Origin: Nocardiopsis sp. ATB16-24
Lineage (GTDB): Bacteria > Actinomycetota > Actinomycetes > Streptosporangiales > Streptosporangiaceae
Direction: 5' to 3'
DNA length: 64,000 nt
Assembly: GCF_030271535.1 (NCBI RefSeq)
Contig: NZ_JASCXJ010000002.1
Span: 124,001-188,000, forward strand
The translations under genes were made by a program, and so were the position numbers. The notes under the pieces were generated by a model. The model did no database searches, was not told the origin of the DNA, and saw nothing but the letters and a program-made list of their open reading frames with translations. The first letter of the stretch is position 1. Every line of letters begins with the position of its first letter. Below, in pieces: positions 18,013 through 27,846 of the stretch.

Positions 18013-18599
18013 TCGCCGTCCTGTTGCCCCCGACCCTGGGCGCCTCCACACGGCTGCCGGGACTGGCCGACGGTCTGCCCGACCACGGTTTCACCCCCGT
18101 GCGGCCCGAGGTGGACGGCGACGACCGGCCCCCGTACGGGACCCGTTACGTCGCACGCGCCAGCCTGGAGATCAACCGTCTGGTCGCCCCCCAGGCTCCG
18201 ACCGCGCTGGTGGCCGAGGGGGGATCGGGCCCACTGGTGGGCGCGGTCGGGCAGGCCCAAAGGGCCGCCCATCGGCCGGTGTTCGGCTACGTGCTGGTGG
18301 ACGCGTTCCTGCCCCAACCGGGCACCCCGACCCGGGCGGACATCGTCAGGTCCCAGAGCCCGGAGGGGGTGGAGGCGGGGACGGACGTCGAGGAGGAACC
18401 CGACGGGTACCGGACCGAACCGCTGCCGATGCTCTCGGACTGGCCGGACGCACCGTGTGGTTACGTCCTCACCGACCCCGACCTGGCCCACGTGGCGCGT
18501 CTGGCGGAGCTGCGTGGCTGGACCGTGCGCAGGACGGCCCCGGAGAAGGCCTCCGAGACCCTGGCCGGGCTGCTGACGGATCTGCGCGGCATGGCCTGA
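18009..18599 (+). CDS. Alpha/beta-hydrolase-like hypothetical protein
   Basis: The 196-residue product starts at GTG 18009, overlapping the cutA stop. The pattern IAVLLPPTLGASTRLPGL, then ALVAEGGSGPLVGAVG and VFGYVLVDAFLP, recalls a short alpha/beta hydrolase with the nucleophile Ser in GGSGP. A clear catalytic His/Asp set is not evident, so enzyme activity is uncertain. The cytosolic location and the cutA coupling give no functional hint. Confidence 0.65.
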   Translation: MIAVLLPPTLGASTRLPGLADGLPDHGFTPVRPEVDGDDRPPYGTRYVARASLEINRLVAPQAPTALVAEGGSGPLVGAVGQAQRAAHRPVFGYVLVDAFLPQPGTPTRADIVRSQSPEGVEAGTDVEEEPDGYRTEPLPMLSDWPDAPCGYVLTDPDLAHVARLAELRGWTVRRTAPEKASETLAGLLTDLRGMA

Positions 18600-18668
18600 A
18601 CGGGGTGGAACCCGACCCCGGTGGTCATCTCCACGGTGGAGAACCGGGTGACACGGCGGGAGCGTCGT

Positions 18669-19385
18669 TCAGCCGCGGACCTGGACGACCACCGTGCCCG
18701 CCGCCTTGTCGTGGAGGCACTGCCGGAACGTCTTGTCGCGCAGGGACCACAGGACGTTGGTCAGCGACCAGGGCAGGAGCCAGTTGATCAGGTTGGTGTG
18801 GCCGGGCGCGTAGAGCAGTGCCCGCACGAGCGCGCGGCCGGCGGTGACCCTTCCGCCTCCGTCGGCCCGCACCACCCACAGGTTGAGGATCAACTTGCCC
18901 AGCGACCGCCCCCAGAGGGTGACCTGCGACCACTCCAGCAGGAGGGGGAGCAGGAAGAAGTTGAAGACGTAGAAGACCGTGAAGACGTTCGAGGCGGTCC
19001 CCTCGATCTCGCCCCCGCCCACGGCCGCGCTGATGCCGGTTCCGGCCAGCATCATGAGGAACCAGAGCATGAAGAACAAGAGCGTGTCGATGAGCCGTGC
19101 CGCGAAGCGCAGGCTCGGTTCGGCCATCCCGATTCCGGGAGCGGCGGGGTTCCACTGCTCCGGGGCCGTGAGCATCGGGGCGGCCGGAGCCTGGTAGGGG
19201 GGAGCGTACCCCTGAGGGGCGGGCGCGGCGTGACCGGGATACGGGTACTGATGGTGGCCGGGGTGAGGGTGAGGGTGAGGGTGAGGGGGTGGCGGCCCCG
19301 CCCCCTGTCGCCACCCGGGTGGGGCGGCCGGAGGTGCGAGGTCCGGTCGGTCGCCCTGCTCGAAGGGCTGACGCTGGGGCTGCAT
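18669..19385 (-). CDS. RDD-family membrane protein with Pro/His-rich N-terminus
   Basis: The 238-residue protein begins with about 85 low-complexity residues rich in Pro, His, Gln and Tyr, including an alternating His-Pro run encoded by tandem GGGTGAG units. An RDD domain follows (RFAARLIDTLLF, GRSLGKLILNLWVV, RQCLHDKAAGTVVV) with about three to four transmembrane segments. RDD proteins are membrane proteins of mostly unknown role. ATG 19385 follows GGGAG. Confidence 0.85.
   Translation of the reverse strand: MQPQRQPFEQGDRPDLAPPAAPPGWRQGAGPPPPHPHPHPHPGHHQYPYPGHAAPAPQGYAPPYQAPAAPMLTAPEQWNPAAPGIGMAEPSLRFAARLIDTLLFFMLWFLMMLAGTGISAAVGGGEIEGTASNVFTVFYVFNFFLLPLLLEWSQVTLWGRSLGKLILNLWVVRADGGGRVTAGRALVRALLYAPGHTNLINWLLPWSLTNVLWSLRDKTFRQCLHDKAAGTVVVQVRG
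19259..19290. repeat. Tandem GGGTGA(G) microrepeat
   Basis: About four and a half units of a 6-base repeat lie inside the RDD gene and encode its HPHPHPHP stretch. The G-rich strand could form a quadruplex; copy number may vary between strains. Confidence 0.7.
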
Positions 19386-20478
19386 GACACTCCCGCTTCT
19401 GTTCGGAGGATCGGCGCACCGACGGCCCGGGGGACGGACGGAGTCGGTGCCGCTCGTCGTGGGGTTGGCGCAGGGCGGTCCGGGCGGCCGTACGGCGCCG
19501 CCGCGGGCCGTTCACGCGCCGCGTCCGGCGTGCCGCTCGGCCGCGTACACCCCGAGCGGGGTCCGCCCTTCGTCACGACCACCGGACACCATCGGCGCGC
19601 TCGTGCCGATCTCACGCATGGCCTGGACCGATGGTTCGTGCCCACCGCGTCCTTCGGTGCCGGCGACCCGGCGCACCACCAGGCCCACGCCGATGGTCAG
19701 GACATCGGGCACGAGGGGAACGAAGGAGGCCGGCGGTCTCCGGCCCGCCGTGGTGAGCACATCGTAGTCGTCGGCCATCACCGCGACGCGCGGGCCCTTG
19801 CCCGATCCCCGCCCCTCGGATCCACGCCTCCGCCCTCGGGCGGACGCCCCTCCACCCTCCCGGCCACCGACCCGGCGCGCACACGGGCCGCCCGCGCACC
19901 CGCCCATGCGCCCCAGGGCACCACGTCGTGCGGGGTCCGACGCGGGTCCATGACCGCGAACACGGCTTCGTCGGAAGGAGCGGCGTTCCGCGAGATCCCT
20001 GATGACCGGCCGCAACAGGTCGGTCCCGCCGCACTCTCCGTCCTTTCCGGACCGGCGGACCCCGGTCCCGGACGGCCGGGTACGGAGAGCGCCACGCCGC
20101 CTGGGGCGAAAGTGGTCCCAGAGGCACCTGTGGGAACAGGGCCTCGGCGCACAACGATGTGTCCACGAATGGCGTCGGAGTGGTCCGACCCGCTCGACGT
20201 GTCGCCATGGACACGGGCGCCCGCGCCCGTCGCCCTCCGGTGAGCCGTGGCCATGGGGCCGCGCCCTCCACCACCCCTGACACGGCTCGGCTCCGCGGTC
20301 GGACCCCTCCTTTCCCGAACGGCCCACCGACGAGGGCGAGACGGAACCTCGCCCCCTGTCACGCTGTAGCGAGAAGGTGGCTCTCCGTGTGCGGAAGGGG
20401 AGCGCGAAACCACACGGACATTGGCTAGGCTGTGCCGGGTCATGGAAATGGCCCAGAGGACGACAGGGAAGGGGGGCG
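19386..20478. other. Long stretch without an intact gene
   Basis: No frame here is a convincing complete gene. On the minus strand the right codon bias appears in pieces in different frames, best at 19512-19800, described as a possible pseudogene. The promoter of the NYN gene should lie near the right end. Confidence 0.45.
19512..20010 (-). pseudogene. Possible frameshifted gene remnant of unknown family
   Basis: The last 95 codons before the stop at 19512 have strong actinobacterial codon bias and a natural-looking protein (RVAVMADDYDVLTTAG, then FVPLVPDVLTIGVGLVVRR). Upstream, other frames take over with similar quality (SDEAVFAVMDPRRTPHDVV ending near 19780, and TDLLRPVIRDLAERR before that), as if two frameshifts had broken one gene. 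I do not recognise the protein. It may instead be random bias of GC-rich DNA. Confidence 0.35.
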
Positions 20479-22155
20479 GTGTCAGTGGACCGTTGCGCGT
20501 TGTTCGTTGACGCGGGATATCTTCTCGCGGACGGCGCGATGGCCGTGCACGGAACCCGCAACCGGGACTCTGTCTCCTGGGACTACACCGGACTCGTCCA
20601 GTTCCTCAACGAGGTCGCGCGTGACCGTACAGGTCTGCCGCTCCTGCGTTGTTACTGGTACGAGGCCGTCGCCGATGATCGGCGAACCCAGGAGCAGGAC
20701 GGCATCGCCGATATCCCCGGCATCAAGTTCCGCGCCGCGCGCATCAGGCCCGGCCGCCGGGAGGGCGTGGAGAGCTACGTCCAACGGGACCTCACCACGC
20801 TGGCCCGCACCGGTGTCCTGTGCGACGCCGTCCTGGTCAGTGGTGACGAGGACATGGCCCCCGTCGTCGCCGACGTGCAGGACATGGGCGTACGCGTCAC
20901 CGTCGTGCACATCTCGGTCGAGGGGAACTGGACCATCTCCCGCTCCCTGCGCAGGGAGTGCGACGACCTCATCGAGATCGGCGCGGGACATCTGCGTCCG
21001 CACGTCACCCTGCTCTCCAGCGGCGGCTCCGCCCAGGAGACCGCGGCCAAGACCACCACGCCGTTCTCCAACGGCCGGGCCCGCTCGAGCCCTGAGACCC
21101 CCAGACAGCCCGTCACGGCCCAGCCCGGGGGCGGCCGTGTCGAGCCGGCCGCGTCCTCCTCCGCGGATCTGGAGGCGATGTTCGCCGGCACCGGTGGGCA
21201 GCCCGTCCCGCAGGGCAGCGCGATGGAGCAGTTGCGCGCCATGCGTCGGAGCCTCGCCCAGCAGCGCGGAGGCGGCGACCACCTGGCCGGATCGGCCGCG
21301 GAGGCCCAACAGTCCGGTGGTGTCGACGCCAACGGCTTCCCCTCCGGGGGGCAAAGACCACCGAACGTGGGGGGCAACGGCTCCTACCCCGGTGCCTCCA
21401 TGGCCGGAGGACACCCGGGCCAGGGCGGGCAGGGGGGTGGCTACCCCGTCACCGGAGGCCATCAGTCGCTTCGCGGCGCCGACCAGTCGGGCTACGGGTT
21501 GCCCTCTCGGCAGGCGTCCGGTCCGGCGCAGTCCATGACCGGGCCCCAGCAGTCCTTCGCCGGCGGGACGGGCCCCCAACAGTCCTTCGCGGGCGGCAGC
21601 GGACCACAGCCCTCGTTCGCTCCGGACGCACAGCACGGCCAGCAGGGGCACGCGCCACCACAAAGAGGCGTCCCACCTCAGGACCCACGGTTCGGTGCGG
21701 GGGACAATCCCGGATTCGGTGGTGCAAACGACGCAAACCCTACCTATGGGACCAGTACGGAAACTGACACCGCCCACCGCGGTGGGGCAGCCTCCTCCTA
21801 CGGGGGGCCGCCGCCTACTGGTCCCGAACACGCCGGCCGGTCCAGCACCGGCCACTACCAGGAACCGCGTCCCAGTCCTGGATATCCCCAGCGGACACGC
21901 TCCGCCGCGCATACCGTTGACGAAGCGGTGCATGTCGCGCACAAGGAAGGGAACGACTTCGCGGAGACGATCGCTCGCGAGGCGCCCGCCCTGTGGGTCG
22001 AGGCGGTCCTCGCCCGCAGACCGCGGATGCCCTCCGACCTGGAGGCCCGTCTGCTTCAGGGCTCCTCCCTGCCGATCGACTACCTGCTGCGCGACGAGGT
22101 CCGGGACGGGTTGCGCCAAGGGTTCTGGCAGGCGTTGGAGCGCGCCAGACCCTGA
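20479..22155 (+). CDS. NYN-domain protein with long disordered linker
   Basis: The 558-residue product has an N-terminal NYN (PIN-like, LabA/DUF88-type) domain: ALFVDAGYLL with a catalytic-type Asp near residue 11, and VLVSGDEDMAPVV near 125. NYN domains are usually metal-dependent ribonucleases. About 300 residues of Gly/Gln/Pro-rich low complexity follow, including two QQSFAGG repeats and a third, diverged copy near 21540-21620. A folded C-terminal 75 residues (VDEAVHVAHKEGNDFAETI to the end) recalls a small helical RNA-binding module. GTG 20479 follows AAGGGGGGCG; a longer frame from 20377 looks non-coding. Confidence 0.78.
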   Translation: MSVDRCALFVDAGYLLADGAMAVHGTRNRDSVSWDYTGLVQFLNEVARDRTGLPLLRCYWYEAVADDRRTQEQDGIADIPGIKFRAARIRPGRREGVESYVQRDLTTLARTGVLCDAVLVSGDEDMAPVVADVQDMGVRVTVVHISVEGNWTISRSLRRECDDLIEIGAGHLRPHVTLLSSGGSAQETAAKTTTPFSNGRARSSPETPRQPVTAQPGGGRVEPAASSSADLEAMFAGTGGQPVPQGSAMEQLRAMRRSLAQQRGGGDHLAGSAAEAQQSGGVDANGFPSGGQRPPNVGGNGSYPGASMAGGHPGQGGQGGGYPVTGGHQSLRGADQSGYGLPSRQASGPAQSMTGPQQSFAGGTGPQQSFAGGSGPQPSFAPDAQHGQQGHAPPQRGVPPQDPRFGAGDNPGFGGANDANPTYGTSTETDTAHRGGAASSYGGPPPTGPEHAGRSSTGHYQEPRPSPGYPQRTRSAAHTVDEAVHVAHKEGNDFAETIAREAPALWVEAVLARRPRMPSDLEARLLQGSSLPIDYLLRDEVRDGLRQGFWQALERARP

Positions 22156-22181
22156 CCTGAGCATGGGAGTGCGAGTGGGGG

Positions 22182-22754
22182 ATGGGGGCGATGCGGTTGA
22201 CCCACGTGACGACGGCGGAACTCGACCGCCTGGAATTTCACGCGGTCCGATCCGGTGAACACGAAGGCGTCGCCGCGGAGCTTTTGGACCTGGCCAACCG
22301 GGTCGACGCCGGAAGCGAGATCTCCCGCGCGGAACTGTTCGTGCGCGCGGGCGAACAGTGGGAGATGGCCCAGGAGTTCGAGAGGGCCTGCGCGGCCTAC
22401 CAGCGGGCGATCGACGACGGCGGTCCCACGGTGATCGACGCCCACGCCCTCAGCGCCGGAGCGCTACTGCAACTGAACGAGGTCGAACGCGCCTACACCC
22501 ACCTCAGGCGCCTTGAGTCGGAGGACCCCCCGGGATTGCAGACCTACATCCACGTCGCCGAGGCACTGTACGCCCATGACGACCTGGAGGGCGCCGAACG
22601 CTGGGCCACGCGCGGCGCGCGGCGCTTTTTGCGAATGGATCCCTCTCCCTACGTCCACGACCTGTTGTCGGAGTTACTGCGGATCCGCTTTCGCATCCGC
22701 GTCGACCTCGGTCTGGACGAGGACGCCCTGGACCGGCGGCTCGACGCGCAGTGA
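22182..22754 (+). CDS. TPR-like helical repeat protein
   Basis: The 190-residue protein consists of helix pairs typical of tetratricopeptide repeats (SRAELFVRAGEQWEMAQEF, AYTHLRRLESEDP, IHVAEALYAHDDLEGAERW), with no signal peptide. It probably acts as a protein-binding scaffold. ATG 22182 or ATG 22191 may be used; the second follows GATGGGGGCG. It comes 26 bases after the NYN gene and may be co-transcribed. Confidence 0.7.
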   Translation: MGAMRLTHVTTAELDRLEFHAVRSGEHEGVAAELLDLANRVDAGSEISRAELFVRAGEQWEMAQEFERACAAYQRAIDDGGPTVIDAHALSAGALLQLNEVERAYTHLRRLESEDPPGLQTYIHVAEALYAHDDLEGAERWATRGARRFLRMDPSPYVHDLLSELLRIRFRIRVDLGLDEDALDRRLDAQ

Positions 22755-23026
22755 CACCCCGTCGAGGCGGAACGGGGACGTGAGGTTTCCAACGTCCGTC
22801 CAGGGTGTGCGACACGCCCGGCCCCTTGCCTTCGCGAACCCGTGCGCGGGGCTTCTCCAAGGGGCCTCAGACGTGCGGACACCGGTCGTTCGGCAGACGT
22901 GTGCGGGCCTTCCCATACCACGCCCCGGGTGTGCTCCGACACCCGACTCACCCCTGACGATGCCCGCGACACGCCATTATCTTGCGGTGTACCGGGGTGC
23001 CATCCCCTAGATGTAGTATCTCTCCC
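22755..23026. other. Region upstream of the cobalamin riboswitch
   Basis: No gene is seen. A short GGACGT/ACGTCC hairpin near 22772-22800 may terminate the TPR gene. TAGTAT (23014-23019) just before the riboswitch is a plausible -10 element without a clear -35. Confidence 0.4.
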
Positions 23027-23190
23027 GCTGGTGGTTCACCCCTCGGGGTGAGGCGAGAGGGAACCCGGTGCGAAACCGGGACTGCCCCGCAGCGGTGAGT
23101 GGAAGACCGCCACAGGTTCCGGACCGACCCCCAAGGAGACCTCCGGAACGGTGACCGTCCACAAGTCCGAATACCTGCCACCGGTGCGCA
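23027..23190 (+). promoter_or_regulatory. Cobalamin (B12) riboswitch before nrdAB
   Basis: The leader carries the conserved cobalamin aptamer parts in order: a CGAGAGGGAACCCGGTGCGA segment, ACTGCCCCGC, the B12-box AGCGGTGAGTGG with GCCAC, and the closing AAGTCCGAATACCTGCC. The 5' GCTGGTGG can pair with CCACCGG near 23179 to close P1. In Streptomyces a B12 riboswitch of this kind represses the class Ia nrdABS operon when coenzyme B12 is available. Here it precedes nrdA by about 165 bases. Confidence 0.9.
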
Positions 23191-23355
23191 CCGGAGCGTG
23201 CGCTGACGACGGGGGCTTCGAGGGTGAGCCGCCGCGCCCCGCCGGTTCCACGACCGTACGCACCCGGTGCGTCGGTCCACCGGCGTGCGACGCGCGCCTT
23301 GCTTTCTCGTGTCCCCTCCCCGCCGGGACTCTTCTATCGAGGTTGGAGCCGCTGT

Positions 23356-25914
23356 ATGACCCTTGACGTCGAGGCCGTGCCCGCATCCGTCCGGACCGCC
23401 GGCGACGGTAATCCCCCCTCCGCCGTCGACAGGATCGAGCACGTCGTGACCGAGGCCTGTGAAAGGCTCACCGGTGTTTCGGCGGAGAAGGTCCTCACCG
23501 AGGCCCGTCGTGGCTTCTATCCGGGTATCTCCGACTCCGAGGTGGAGTTGGCCCTGATCATGGCCGCCCGCAGCTTCGTGGAGGTGGACCCCGACTACTC
23601 CTACGTGGCCGCCCGCCTGCTGCTGGACAAGCTGCGCCGCGAGGCCCTCACCTTCATCAGCGGTGCCCCCGACACCGCCGGACAGGCCGAGATGGGCGAG
23701 CGCTACGCCGCCTACCTGACCGCCTACGTCGGCCGTGGTGTCGAACTCGGCCAGCTCGACCCCGCGCTGGCCGGGTTCGACCTGGCCCGCCTGGGCGCCG
23801 CCCTGCGCCCCGAGCGCGACGAGCGGTTCACCTTCCTGGGTCTCCAGACCCTCTACGACCGCTACTTCCTGCACAACGACGAGGTGCGCTACGAGCTGCC
23901 GCAGGCGTTCTTCATGCGTGTGGCCATGGGCCTGGCCCTCAACGAGGACGACCGCGAGGCTCGCGCCATCGAGTTCTACGAGCTGCTGTCCTCGTTCGAC
24001 TTCATGGCCTCCACACCCACCCTGTTCAACGCGGGCACCGTGCGGGCGCAGCTGTCCTCCTGCTTCCTCACCACCATCGGCGACGACCTCCAGGCGATCT
24101 TCCACGGCATCAGCAACAACGCGATGCTGTCCAAGTACTCCGGTGGTCTCGGTAACGACTGGACCCCGGTGCGCGGGCTGGGCGCGCACATCAAGGGCAC
24201 CAACGGCAAGAGCCAGGGCGTCGTCCCGTTCCTGAAGATCGCCAACGACACCGCCGTGGCGGTCAACCAGGGCGGCCGTCGCAAGGGCGCGGTCTGCGCC
24301 TACCTGGAGACCTGGCACATCGACATCGAGGAGTTCCTCGACCTTCGCAAGAACACCGGTGACGAGCGCCGCCGCACCCACGACATGAACACCGCGAACT
24401 GGGTTCCGGACCTGTTCATGCAGCGTGTGGAGCAGGGCGGCACCTGGACCCTGTTCTCGCCGGACGAGGTCCCCGACCTGCACGACAAGTACGGTGCCGA
24501 GTTCGCCGAGGCCTACACCCGCTACGAGGCGGAGGCCGAGGCCGGCCGGATCAAGGTCTTCAAGCGGCTTCCGGCCGTCGACCTGTGGCGGCGCATGCTC
24601 ACCATGCTGTTCGAGACCGGGCACCCGTGGATCACCTTCAAGGACCCGTCCAACCTGCGCTCGCCGCAGCAGCACGTGGGCGTGGTGCACTCCTCCAACC
24701 TGTGCACCGAGATCACGCTGAACACCAGCGCCGACGAGGTCGCCGTATGCAACCTGGGCTCGGTCAACCTGGCCCAGCACGTGGGGCCGGAGGGCCTGGA
24801 CGCCGAGCGCCTGCGTCGCACCGTCCGCACCGCCGTGCGCATGCTCGACAACGTCATCGACGTGAACTTCTACACCATCCCCGAGGCGCGCCGCGCGAAC
24901 ATGCGCCACCGTCCCGTGGGGCTGGGCCTGATGGGTTTCCAGGACGCCCTGTTCAAGCTGCGCAGGCCCTTCGCCTCCCAGGGCGCGGTGGAGTTCGCCG
25001 ACCAGAGCATGGAGCTGATCAGCTACCACGCCATCGAGGCCTCCATGGAGCTGGCCGCCGAGCGCGGCTCCTACGAGACCTTCGAGGGCTCCCTGTGGAG
25101 CCAGGGCGTCCTGCCGATCGACTCGGTGCGGCTGCTGGCCGAAGCACGCGGTGGCGATCTGGAGATGGACCGGGGACGGACCCTGGACTGGGACTCGCTG
25201 CGCGAGCGCGTCAAGACCACCGGCATGCGCAACTCCAACGTGATGGCCATCGCCCCGACCGCGACCATCGCCAACATCACCGGTGTGAGCCAGTCGATCG
25301 AACCGGTCTACCGCAACCTGTTCGTCAAGTCGAACATGTCCGGTGACTTCACCGTGGTCAACCCCTACCTGGTGCGGGACCTGAAGGCGCGCGGCCTGTG
25401 GGACGAGGACATGGTCTCGCAGCTGAAGATGCACGACGGCAGTCTCGGCGCCATCGACCGTGTGCCCGCCGACCTGAAGGCCCTGTACGCCACGGCGTTC
25501 GAGGTCGACCCCGAGTGGTTGGTGGACGCCGGCTCACGTCGTCAGAAGTGGATCGACCAGGCCCAGTCGTTGAACCTGTACATGGCGGCTCCCAGCGGGC
25601 GCAAGCTCGACGCCCTGTACCGCCGTGCCTGGCGCTCCGGCCTCAAGACCACCTACTACCTGCGTTCGCAGAGCGCCACGCACGTGGAGAAGAGCACTCT
25701 CAAGGGCACCGACGGCCGTCTCAACGCGGTCGCCGCCACCCCCGCGGCCTCTCCCTCGCCGAGCCCCGCCCCGTCCCCGGCTCCGAGCCCCGCCCCCGTG
25801 CCCGCCCCCGTGCCCGCCTCCGGTGGCCGGAACGCGGCGGAGGAGGACGAGTTCGAGATCGTCGAGGGTCAGGCCTGCTCGATCGAGGACCCCGAGTGCG
25901 AGGCCTGCCAGTAA
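23356..25914 (+). CDS. nrdA: Ribonucleotide reductase, alpha (large) subunit
   Basis: The 852-residue class I large subunit reduces ribonucleotides to deoxyribonucleotides together with NrdB. The radical-site Cys motifs are visible ([15 protein letters not shown] and VAVCNLGS), and the C-terminal CEACQ tail supplies the Cys pair reduced by thioredoxin or glutaredoxin-like partners. A Pro/Ser/Ala-rich linker (about residues 795-825) precedes the tail. The N-terminal region is similar in pattern to an ATP-cone but lacks the usual KRDG motif. ATG 23356 has GGAG seven bases upstream. It is under the upstream B12 riboswitch. Confidence 0.94.
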   Translation: MTLDVEAVPASVRTAGDGNPPSAVDRIEHVVTEACERLTGVSAEKVLTEARRGFYPGISDSEVELALIMAARSFVEVDPDYSYVAARLLLDKLRREALTFISGAPDTAGQAEMGERYAAYLTAYVGRGVELGQLDPALAGFDLARLGAALRPERDERFTFLGLQTLYDRYFLHNDEVRYELPQAFFMRVAMGLALNEDDREARAIEFYELLSSFDFMASTPTLFNAGTVRAQLSSCFLTTIGDDLQAIFHGISNNAMLSKYSGGLGNDWTPVRGLGAHIKGTNGKSQGVVPFLKIANDTAVAVNQGGRRKGAVCAYLETWHIDIEEFLDLRKNTGDERRRTHDMNTANWVPDLFMQRVEQGGTWTLFSPDEVPDLHDKYGAEFAEAYTRYEAEAEAGRIKVFKRLPAVDLWRRMLTMLFETGHPWITFKDPSNLRSPQQHVGVVHSSNLCTEITLNTSADEVAVCNLGSVNLAQHVGPEGLDAERLRRTVRTAVRMLDNVIDVNFYTIPEARRANMRHRPVGLGLMGFQDALFKLRRPFASQGAVEFADQSMELISYHAIEASMELAAERGSYETFEGSLWSQGVLPIDSVRLLAEARGGDLEMDRGRTLDWDSLRERVKTTGMRNSNVMAIAPTATIANITGVSQSIEPVYRNLFVKSNMSGDFTVVNPYLVRDLKARGLWDEDMVSQLKMHDGSLGAIDRVPADLKALYATAFEVDPEWLVDAGSRRQKWIDQAQSLNLYMAAPSGRKLDALYRRAWRSGLKTTYYLRSQSATHVEKSTLKGTDGRLNAVAATPAASPSPSPAPSPAPSPAPVPAPVPASGGRNAAEEDEFEIVEGQACSIEDPECEACQ

Positions 25915-26017
25915 AGGACCTCCCCGGCGGCCGCACGCGCGGCCGCCGGCGCACGGTTCCAGTCCCTGTCACACCAACGATGTGTCCGGCATGACCGGAG
26001 AACGGAAAAACCCCAGT

Positions 26018-27100
26018 ATGACCGCAGTTTCGGAGAACAGCGCGAGCATCACCAGCGGCCTCGGCGAGATCGAGCGCGACGCCGCCCGGGTCAGCGTCGA
26101 CGACAAGGCGATGATCAACGCCCGCGCCGACGTCAACCAGCTGCTTCCGCTCAAGTACACGTGGGCGTGGGAGAAGTACCTCGCGGGCTGCAACAACCAC
26201 TGGATGCCCACCGAGGTCGCCATGCAGGCCGACATCGCGCTGTGGAAGTCCCGGGACGGGTTGACCGACGACGAGCGCCTGATGCTCAAGCGCAACCTCG
26301 GCTTCTTCGCCACGGCCGAGTCGCTGGTGGCCAACAACATCGTGTTGGCCGTGTACCGGCAGCTGACCAACCCCGAGTGCCGTCAGTACCTGCTGCGCCA
26401 GGCGTTCGAGGAGGCGGTGCACACCCACACCTTCCAGTACATCTGTGAGAGCCTCGGCCTGGACGAGGGCGAACTCTTCAACATGTACCGGGAGGTGCCC
26501 TCGATCACGGCCAAGGACGCCTGGGCGCTCAAGTACACCCAGAACCTGGAGAACCCGGACTTCCGTACGGGCACCCCGGAGGCGGACCAGGCCTTCCTGC
26601 GCGACCTCGTGGCCTTCTACGTGATCTTCGAGGGCATGTGGTTCTACACCGGATTCGCGCAGATCCTCTCGCTGGGCCGGCGCAACAAGATGGTCGGCAT
26701 CGCCGAGCAGTACCAGTACATCCTGCGGGACGAGTCGATCCACCTGAACTTCGGTATCGACGTGATCAACCAGATCAAGATCGAGAACCCGCACCTGTGG
26801 ACCGAGGAGTTCCAGGCCGAGATCCGGCAGATGCTCATCGAGGCCTGTGAGCTGGAGGTGGCCTACGGTCGCGAGACCATGCCGCGCGGTGTGCTCGGAC
26901 TCAACGCCGAGCTGTGCGAGAAGTACATGCACTTCATCACCGACCGCCGTGCCGAACAGATCGGTCTGGCGCCCATCTTCGGCGAGACGGAGAACCCGTT
27001 CCCGTGGATGAGCGAGATGATGGACCTCCAGAAGGAGAAGAACTTCTTCGAGACCCGGGTGATCGAGTACCAGACCGGCGGCGGCCTGGACTGGGACTGA
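26018..27100 (+). CDS. nrdB: Ribonucleotide reductase, beta subunit, class Ic-like
   Basis: The 360-residue ferritin-like protein holds the metal cofactor for NrdA. Ligand motifs are TAESL (first Glu), EEAVHTHTF (Glu and His) and DESIHLNFG (Glu and His). The residue four after the ligand His, normally the radical Tyr, is Phe (codon 26432-26434), as in Chlamydia R2c proteins that use a Mn/Fe centre. The local sequence TAESL then [12 protein letters not shown] closely follows that group. ATG 26018 and ATG 25991 are in frame, and neither has a clear RBS. It is 103 bases after nrdA. Confidence 0.93.
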   Translation: MTAVSENSASITSGLGEIERDAARVSVDDKAMINARADVNQLLPLKYTWAWEKYLAGCNNHWMPTEVAMQADIALWKSRDGLTDDERLMLKRNLGFFATAESLVANNIVLAVYRQLTNPECRQYLLRQAFEEAVHTHTFQYICESLGLDEGELFNMYREVPSITAKDAWALKYTQNLENPDFRTGTPEADQAFLRDLVAFYVIFEGMWFYTGFAQILSLGRRNKMVGIAEQYQYILRDESIHLNFGIDVINQIKIENPHLWTEEFQAEIRQMLIEACELEVAYGRETMPRGVLGLNAELCEKYMHFITDRRAEQIGLAPIFGETENPFPWMSEMMDLQKEKNFFETRVIEYQTGGGLDWD

Positions 27101-27154
27101 CCGGCGGAGCAGGATCGGGGTCCCGCTTCGGCGGAGCGGTGGCCCCTGCGGGGA

Positions 27155-27184
27155 ACCGCGGGAGGAGGCTGCTTCTCCCGCGGT
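27155..27184 (+). terminator. Hairpin terminator after nrdB
   Basis: ACCGCGGGAG (27155-27164) pairs with CTCCCGCGGT (27175-27184), with further GC pairing outside, about 55 bases past the nrdB stop. Confidence 0.75.
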
Positions 27185-27846
27185 GGCGGCCCCGGGACGT
27201 GGCGCGTGTCCCGGGGCCGCGCCCTTTCCTCACGGAGACTCCCCTTCGAGTCTTCGTCGGCCCGTCCGCCTTGATACGGAGGTCGTTCTCTCCACTTTCT
27301 CGGAAAAAGGACCACGTGGTCTCCTTGTGGTCGCTCATCGCGGCCTCTTTTCCTTGAGAGCCGGGGAATGCCGGAGCGGGCGGGGGTCGCGAGGGGAACG
27401 TCCTCCTCGGGTCCCCTGGGTGTTCACCGGGGAGGGCGAGGGGCGACCTCGAACGAGGCAGAAGGGATGACGTGCCGGCCGGAGCCCCGGCCTCCGGTCC
27501 GTCGTGCCGCTTCCTTTTACCGGTGTCGCGTGTCCCTCGAACGTGAGAGAGCCTGCACGACTTCTCGGGAACCGGAACGCGAAAGGGACCTCGAAAAAAG
27601 AGATCCGCCGCGATTCCCCTCTGGAACGAGCGTGACGGAAGCGCCCTCCGAAGGGCCAGGGCACACCGTCATGGCGCGACAGACGGGTCCGGCCGTCGTC
27701 CCCAAAGGACTCGGCGAGGTATCGAAACGGTGTTCGTTCCACGCGTCGAGTTTGTGATCCAGGTAACAGGGGGCAGGGATCCTCCGCCGTATTCGTGAGC
27801 CGGCGCGTCGGGACCGACCCGCGCGCGGGGAAAGGAGGAGCCGGTC
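27185..27846. other. Gene-free stretch before the symporter gene
   Basis: No frame has coding-like codon use. A perfect palindrome GACCACGTGGTC lies at 27310-27321; nothing else stands out. Confidence 0.5.
27310..27321. promoter_or_regulatory. Palindrome GACCACGTGGTC, possible operator
   Basis: A perfect 12-bp dyad lies in non-coding DNA about 530 bases before the symporter start. No regulator is assigned; the distance argues against direct control of that gene. Confidence 0.2.

Noticed and set aside
19259..19290. CRISPR-like array
   Set aside because: The units are six bases long without spacers and lie inside a coding region.
20095..20130. Further copy of the repeat at 58475-58513 (GCGAAAGTGG followed by CAGAGGCAC)
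   Set aside because: Only one arm resembles it and no inverted partner is present; probably chance.
19778..20443. A 221-codon minus-strand frame as an intact gene
   Set aside because: Only its last third has natural-looking composition, and it ends where another frame takes over; treated as part of a possible remnant.
21540..21620. Repeat array in the NYN gene as a separate element
   Set aside because: It is an in-frame protein repeat of the disordered linker.
22948..25434. An 828-codon frame on the minus strand
   Set aside because: It mirrors nrdA and the riboswitch; the product is repetitive and low in complexity.
23356..25914. Class II, B12-dependent ribonucleotide reductase because of the riboswitch
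   Set aside because: The C-terminal Cys tail, class I motifs and adjacent nrdB show a class I enzyme.
25625..26017. N-terminal extension of nrdB
   Set aside because: The frame overlaps the nrdA end and encodes low-complexity Pro/Arg residues; R2 proteins start near 26018.
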